Positions 6,014 through 8,175 of a stretch of DNA of 8,175 bases are shown here, in pieces. The stretch lies in the NCBI GenBank assembly GCA_038233135.1, contig JBBSMN010000140.1:1-8175 (forward strand), read 5' to 3'. The notes beneath the pieces are model-generated. The model did no database searches. It saw only the letters and a program-made list of their open reading frames with translations, and was not told the DNA's origin. The translations under genes were made by a program, and so were the position numbers. The first letter of the stretch is position 1. The number at the start of each line of letters is the position of its first letter. The stretch comes from JACCVL01 sp038233135. Lineage in GTDB: Bacteria > Actinomycetota > Actinomycetes > Propionibacteriales > Nocardioidaceae.

Positions 6014-6021
6014 CTCGAGAC

Positions 6022-7764
6022 ATGACGTCAGGACTGGCCGCGCCCGTGCAGGCGAGCTTCGACGAGCTCGGGCGGCCGCTGCGTGAGATTGCGTTCTGCG
6101 TCGTCGACCTCGAGACCACGGGCGGTTCGGCCGCTGCCGGCGCCCAGATCACCGAGGTGGGCGCGGTCAAGGTGCGCGGCGGGGAGGTGCTCGGAGAGTT
6201 CCAAACCCTCGTGGACCCGACCACACCCATCCCGGCCTTCATCGCCGTCCTCACCGGTATCACCGACCAGATGGTGGCTGGCTCGCCGCGGATCGCCACC
6301 GTGCTTCCCGCGTTCCTCGAGTTTGCCCGCGGGTGTGTGCTCGTCGCGCACAACGCTCCGTTCGACGTCGGTTTCCTGCGGCACAACGCCGCCGCCCTGG
6401 GACACGCGTGGCCGGCCTTCGAGGTGGTGGACACCGCCACCCTTGCCCGCCGGGTCGTCCTTCGCGACGAGGCTCCCAACTGCAAGCTGTCGACGCTCGC
6501 CCGCGTGTTCCGAGCCACCACCCAGCCGACCCATCGCGCGCTCGACGACGCGAGGGCGACCGTCGACGTGCTCCACGGCATGGTTGAGCGCCTTGGGGGG
6601 CTGGGGGTGCACACCCTGGAGGAGCTGTCCAGCTTCTCGGCGCGGGTCAGTGCCGGGCAGCGCCGCAAGCGGCACCTCGCCGAGCCGCTTCCCCACGCTC
6701 CGGGTGTCTACCTGTTCCACGGGCCGCGCGACGAAGTTCTCTACGTGGGGACGTCGAAGGACCTGCGCACGCGGGTGCGCCGCTACTTCACCGCAGCGGA
6801 GACGCGCAGCCGCATGAGCGAGATGGTCGGTCTGGCCGAGCGGGTCCAGGCCATCGTGTGCACGACCGCGCTCGAGGCACAGGTCCGCGAGCTGCGGCTG
6901 ATCGGCCAGCACAAGCCGCGCTACAACCGCCGCTCACGCCACCCCGAGCGCGCGCAGTGGATCAAGCTGACCGTCGAGCCGTGGCCACGGCTGTCGATCG
7001 TGCGCCGAGTGCTCGACGACGGTGCCGACTACACCGGGCCCTTCGGCTCGCGGCAGACCGCGGTGCGGGCACTGGCGGCGCTGCACGAGACCTTCGGCAT
7101 CCGGCAGTGCACCGGGCGGCTGCCCCGCCGGCCCAGCCGCACCGCCTGCGCACTCGCCGAGATGGGCCGCTGCCTGTCGCCGTGCGACGGCACCGCCGAC
7201 GCGACCGCGTACGCCGCCGAGATCAACCGGGTCCGGTCGGTGCTGATCGGTGGACCGGATGCGGTCCACGAGCAGCTGACCACCACGATGGCTGCCCTGG
7301 CCGCCCAGGAGCGCTATGAGGACGCCGCCACCCACCGTGATCGCCTCACCGCACTGGTCCGTGGGACCGCCCGCAGCCAGCGGCTCAGCGGTCTCACCGG
7401 CTGTGCCGAGCTGGTCGGCGCACGGCGCGGCGACGACGGCCGCTGGCAGGTGCACGTGATCCGGCACGGACGGCTGGCTGCAGCGGGCGTGCTGCCGGGG
7501 TCGGTGAGCGCTCGTGAGTGGGTGCGTGCCTTGTGCGCCGGGGCCGAGACCGTGCTGCCCGGCCCCGGGCCCGCCCCGGCGACGACTCCCGAGGAGTCGG
7601 AGCTGTTGCTGCGCTGGCTCGAGTCCGACGGCGTGCGGCTCGTCCACGTCGTCGGCGAGTGGACCTGCCCGGTGCGGGGTGCGCGGCGACTGTTGCCGCT
7701 GGTCGACGTGGTAGGTGACTCCCGGGGCTCGGTGGTGCCGTTCGACGAGCCCAGCCGACGCTAG
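6022..7764 (+). CDS. DEDDh 3'-5' exonuclease fused to a UvrC-like GIY-YIG nuclease
   Basis: A 580-aa protein. Residues ~22-195 form a DnaQ-type exonuclease with D29 and E31 (VVDLETTG), D115 (AHNAPFDVGF), and H171 with D176 (HRALDDA), so the DEDDh site is complete. Residues ~222-305 are a GIY-YIG domain with GVY 228-230, YVG 241-243, R251 and Glu E290 (RELRLI), then HKPRYN as in UvrC. Next come YTGPF (337-341), four cysteines C363, C376, C384 and C388 spaced like the UvrC iron-sulfur ligands, and a UVR-like helix pair (~416-445). The C-terminal ~130 residues are not the RNase H-like endonuclease of UvrC, and no HhH is seen. The layout matches Rv2191 of M. tuberculosis. A role in DNA repair or processing is inferred. 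The start at 6022 fits the conserved exonuclease beginning; the frame stays open far upstream, but only as antisense to other genes. Confidence 0.93.
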   Translation: MTSGLAAPVQASFDELGRPLREIAFCVVDLETTGGSAAAGAQITEVGAVKVRGGEVLGEFQTLVDPTTPIPAFIAVLTGITDQMVAGSPRIATVLPAFLEFARGCVLVAHNAPFDVGFLRHNAAALGHAWPAFEVVDTATLARRVVLRDEAPNCKLSTLARVFRATTQPTHRALDDARATVDVLHGMVERLGGLGVHTLEELSSFSARVSAGQRRKRHLAEPLPHAPGVYLFHGPRDEVLYVGTSKDLRTRVRRYFTAAETRSRMSEMVGLAERVQAIVCTTALEAQVRELRLIGQHKPRYNRRSRHPERAQWIKLTVEPWPRLSIVRRVLDDGADYTGPFGSRQTAVRALAALHETFGIRQCTGRLPRRPSRTACALAEMGRCLSPCDGTADATAYAAEINRVRSVLIGGPDAVHEQLTTTMAALAAQERYEDAATHRDRLTALVRGTARSQRLSGLTGCAELVGARRGDDGRWQVHVIRHGRLAAAGVLPGSVSAREWVRALCAGAETVLPGPGPAPATTPEESELLLRWLESDGVRLVHVVGEWTCPVRGARRLLPLVDVVGDSRGSVVPFDEPSRR

Positions 7765-7767
7765 GCT
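7762..7767 (+). promoter_or_regulatory. Candidate -10 box for a leaderless RAM-domain gene
   Basis: TAGGCT overlaps the stop codon of the exonuclease gene and is followed by exactly 6 bases and the ATG at 7774, the spacing expected for a leaderless actinobacterial gene. TTCGAC at 7741-7746 could be a -35, though the 15-base spacing is short. The gene may thus be transcribed on its own as well as by read-through. Confidence 0.42.
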
Positions 7768-7773
7768 GCGCGC

Positions 7774-8175
7774 ATGATCACCGCGATCGTGTTCGTCAAG
7801 GCCGACGTGGCCAGCATCCCCGAGGTGGGCGAACAGATCGCCGACCTTGCCGGAGTGAGTGAGGTCTACTCCGTCACCGGCCACATCGATCTCATAGCGA
7901 TGGTGCGGGTGCGCACACACGAAGACGTGGCGACCGTGGTCGCCGATCGTCTCAACAAGGTGCCCGGCGTGCAGTCGACCGAGACCCACATCGCCTTCCG
8001 CACGCTCAGCCAGCACGACCTGGAGGCGGCGTTCAGCCTCGGAGCCGAGGACGGACTCAAACCGTCGTGCGGCTCGCTGCGACCCATGCCTCCAGCACGC
8101 CGGCGGCAGCGCCCGAGTCGATGGCCGCGACCGCCACGGCCATGCCGGCGGCCAGCCGCGACGCCAGTGAACCGT
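7774..8175 (+). CDS. Stand-alone Lrp/AsnC ligand-binding (RAM) domain protein, frame open at window end
   Basis: The first ~92 residues are a full Lrp/AsnC C-terminal RAM domain without the helix-turn-helix. They include MITAIVFVKAD, the GVSEVYSVTGHIDLIAMVRV core with its Gly-Asp-like turn, LNKVPGVQSTETHIAFRT and HDLEAAFSLG. Such small proteins form oligomers and may bind amino acids or pair with full Lrp regulators; the ligand is unknown. Family members normally stop near the LG after residue 90. Here the frame runs on without a stop for 134 codons to the window edge, and the last ~40 are Arg/Pro-rich and antisense to the end of trpD. That tail looks unconserved, so either the gene has gained an extension or a stop has been lost. 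It follows the exonuclease gene by 9 bp, with its own -10 candidate. Confidence 0.85.
   Translation, partial: MITAIVFVKADVASIPEVGEQIADLAGVSEVYSVTGHIDLIAMVRVRTHEDVATVVADRLNKVPGVQSTETHIAFRTLSQHDLEAAFSLGAEDGLKPSCGSLRPMPPARRRQRPSRWPRPPRPCRRPAATPVNR
8037..8066. terminator. Two adjoining short hairpins at the convergence with trpD
   Basis: CCTCG / CGAGG (8037-8050, loop GAGC) is followed by GACGG / CCGTC (8050-8066, loop ACTCAAA), whose loop contains the trpD stop codon. Stems are only 5 bp and there is no U-run, so this is a weak bidirectional terminator candidate placed where the RAM protein would normally end. Confidence 0.3.
8057..8175 (-). CDS. trpD: Anthranilate phosphoribosyltransferase, C-terminal end (5' part outside window)
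   Basis: Only the last 38 codons are present. They read GSLASRLAAGMAVAVAAIDS then GAAAGVLEAWVAASRTTV and stop. The pattern of an Ala-rich helix, AIDSGAAAGVLEAWV and a few residues matches the C-terminus of actinobacterial TrpD, which joins anthranilate and PRPP in tryptophan synthesis. The neighbourhood supports this: trpD stands next to the Rv2191-type gene in mycobacteria. The PRPP and anthranilate-binding residues are off-window. The gene is convergent with, and overlaps, the open RAM-domain frame by at least 119 bp. Confidence 0.8.
   Translation of the reverse strand, partial: GSLASRLAAGMAVAVAAIDSGAAAGVLEAWVAASRTTV

Noticed and set aside
5221..6021. Open plus-strand frame continuous with the exonuclease gene, which would add 267 residues
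   Set aside because: The added part is antisense to two genes with clear cysteine motifs and their own start signals, has no recognisable domain, and the exonuclease fold begins right after the ATG at 6022.
6028..6912. Minus-strand open frames antisense to the exonuclease/GIY-YIG gene
   Set aside because: No domain or Shine-Dalgarno; the plus strand carries complete catalytic motifs there.

Overview
The window is 8.2 kb of very GC-rich DNA with actinobacterial character. The signs are GC-biased third codon positions, TANNNT-type -10 boxes placed a few bases before start codons (leaderless genes), and a gene order known from Actinomycetes. A secreted NlpC/P60 hydrolase stands near a divergent DEDDh exonuclease/GIY-YIG protein and trpD, as around Rv2190c-Rv2191-trpD in Mycobacterium tuberculosis. 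Genus cannot be fixed from the sequence; a member of Micrococcales or Propionibacteriales is a guess.

Layout. (1) Bases 2-1105, plus strand: the C-terminal ATPase end of a NarL-type histidine kinase, cut by the window edge, then its LuxR/NarL-class response regulator. (2) Bases 1114-4980, minus strand, read right to left: an NlpC/P60 cell-wall hydrolase with signal peptide and coiled coil, a membrane-anchored gluzincin (peptidase MA-like), and a multi-pass M48 (Ste24-like) membrane protease. Spacings are 29 bp and a 14-bp overlap, so this looks like one operon of three envelope peptidases. (3) Bases 4987-5265: a 279-bp gene-free leader with a good promoter candidate and a structured 5' UTR whose two main stems exclude each other. 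(4) Bases 5266-5928, minus strand: two small cysteine-motif proteins of unknown function, separated by 102 bp holding two perfect hairpins. (5) Bases 6022-8175, plus strand: a 580-aa DEDDh exonuclease/UvrC-like GIY-YIG fusion, then a stand-alone Lrp/AsnC ligand-binding (RAM) domain protein whose frame has no stop before the window ends. (6) Bases 8057-8175, minus strand: the C-terminus of trpD, antisense to that open frame.

How it fits together: the two-component pair presumably controls genes elsewhere. The three peptidases act on peptidoglycan or proteins at the membrane and outside it. The exonuclease/GIY-YIG protein is a probable DNA repair or processing enzyme, and the RAM protein may sense a small molecule. 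The most interesting parts are the structured leader of the hydrolase operon, the stop-less RAM frame running through trpD, and the two uncharacterised cysteine proteins. No tRNA, rRNA, CRISPR array, insertion sequence or phage gene was seen.
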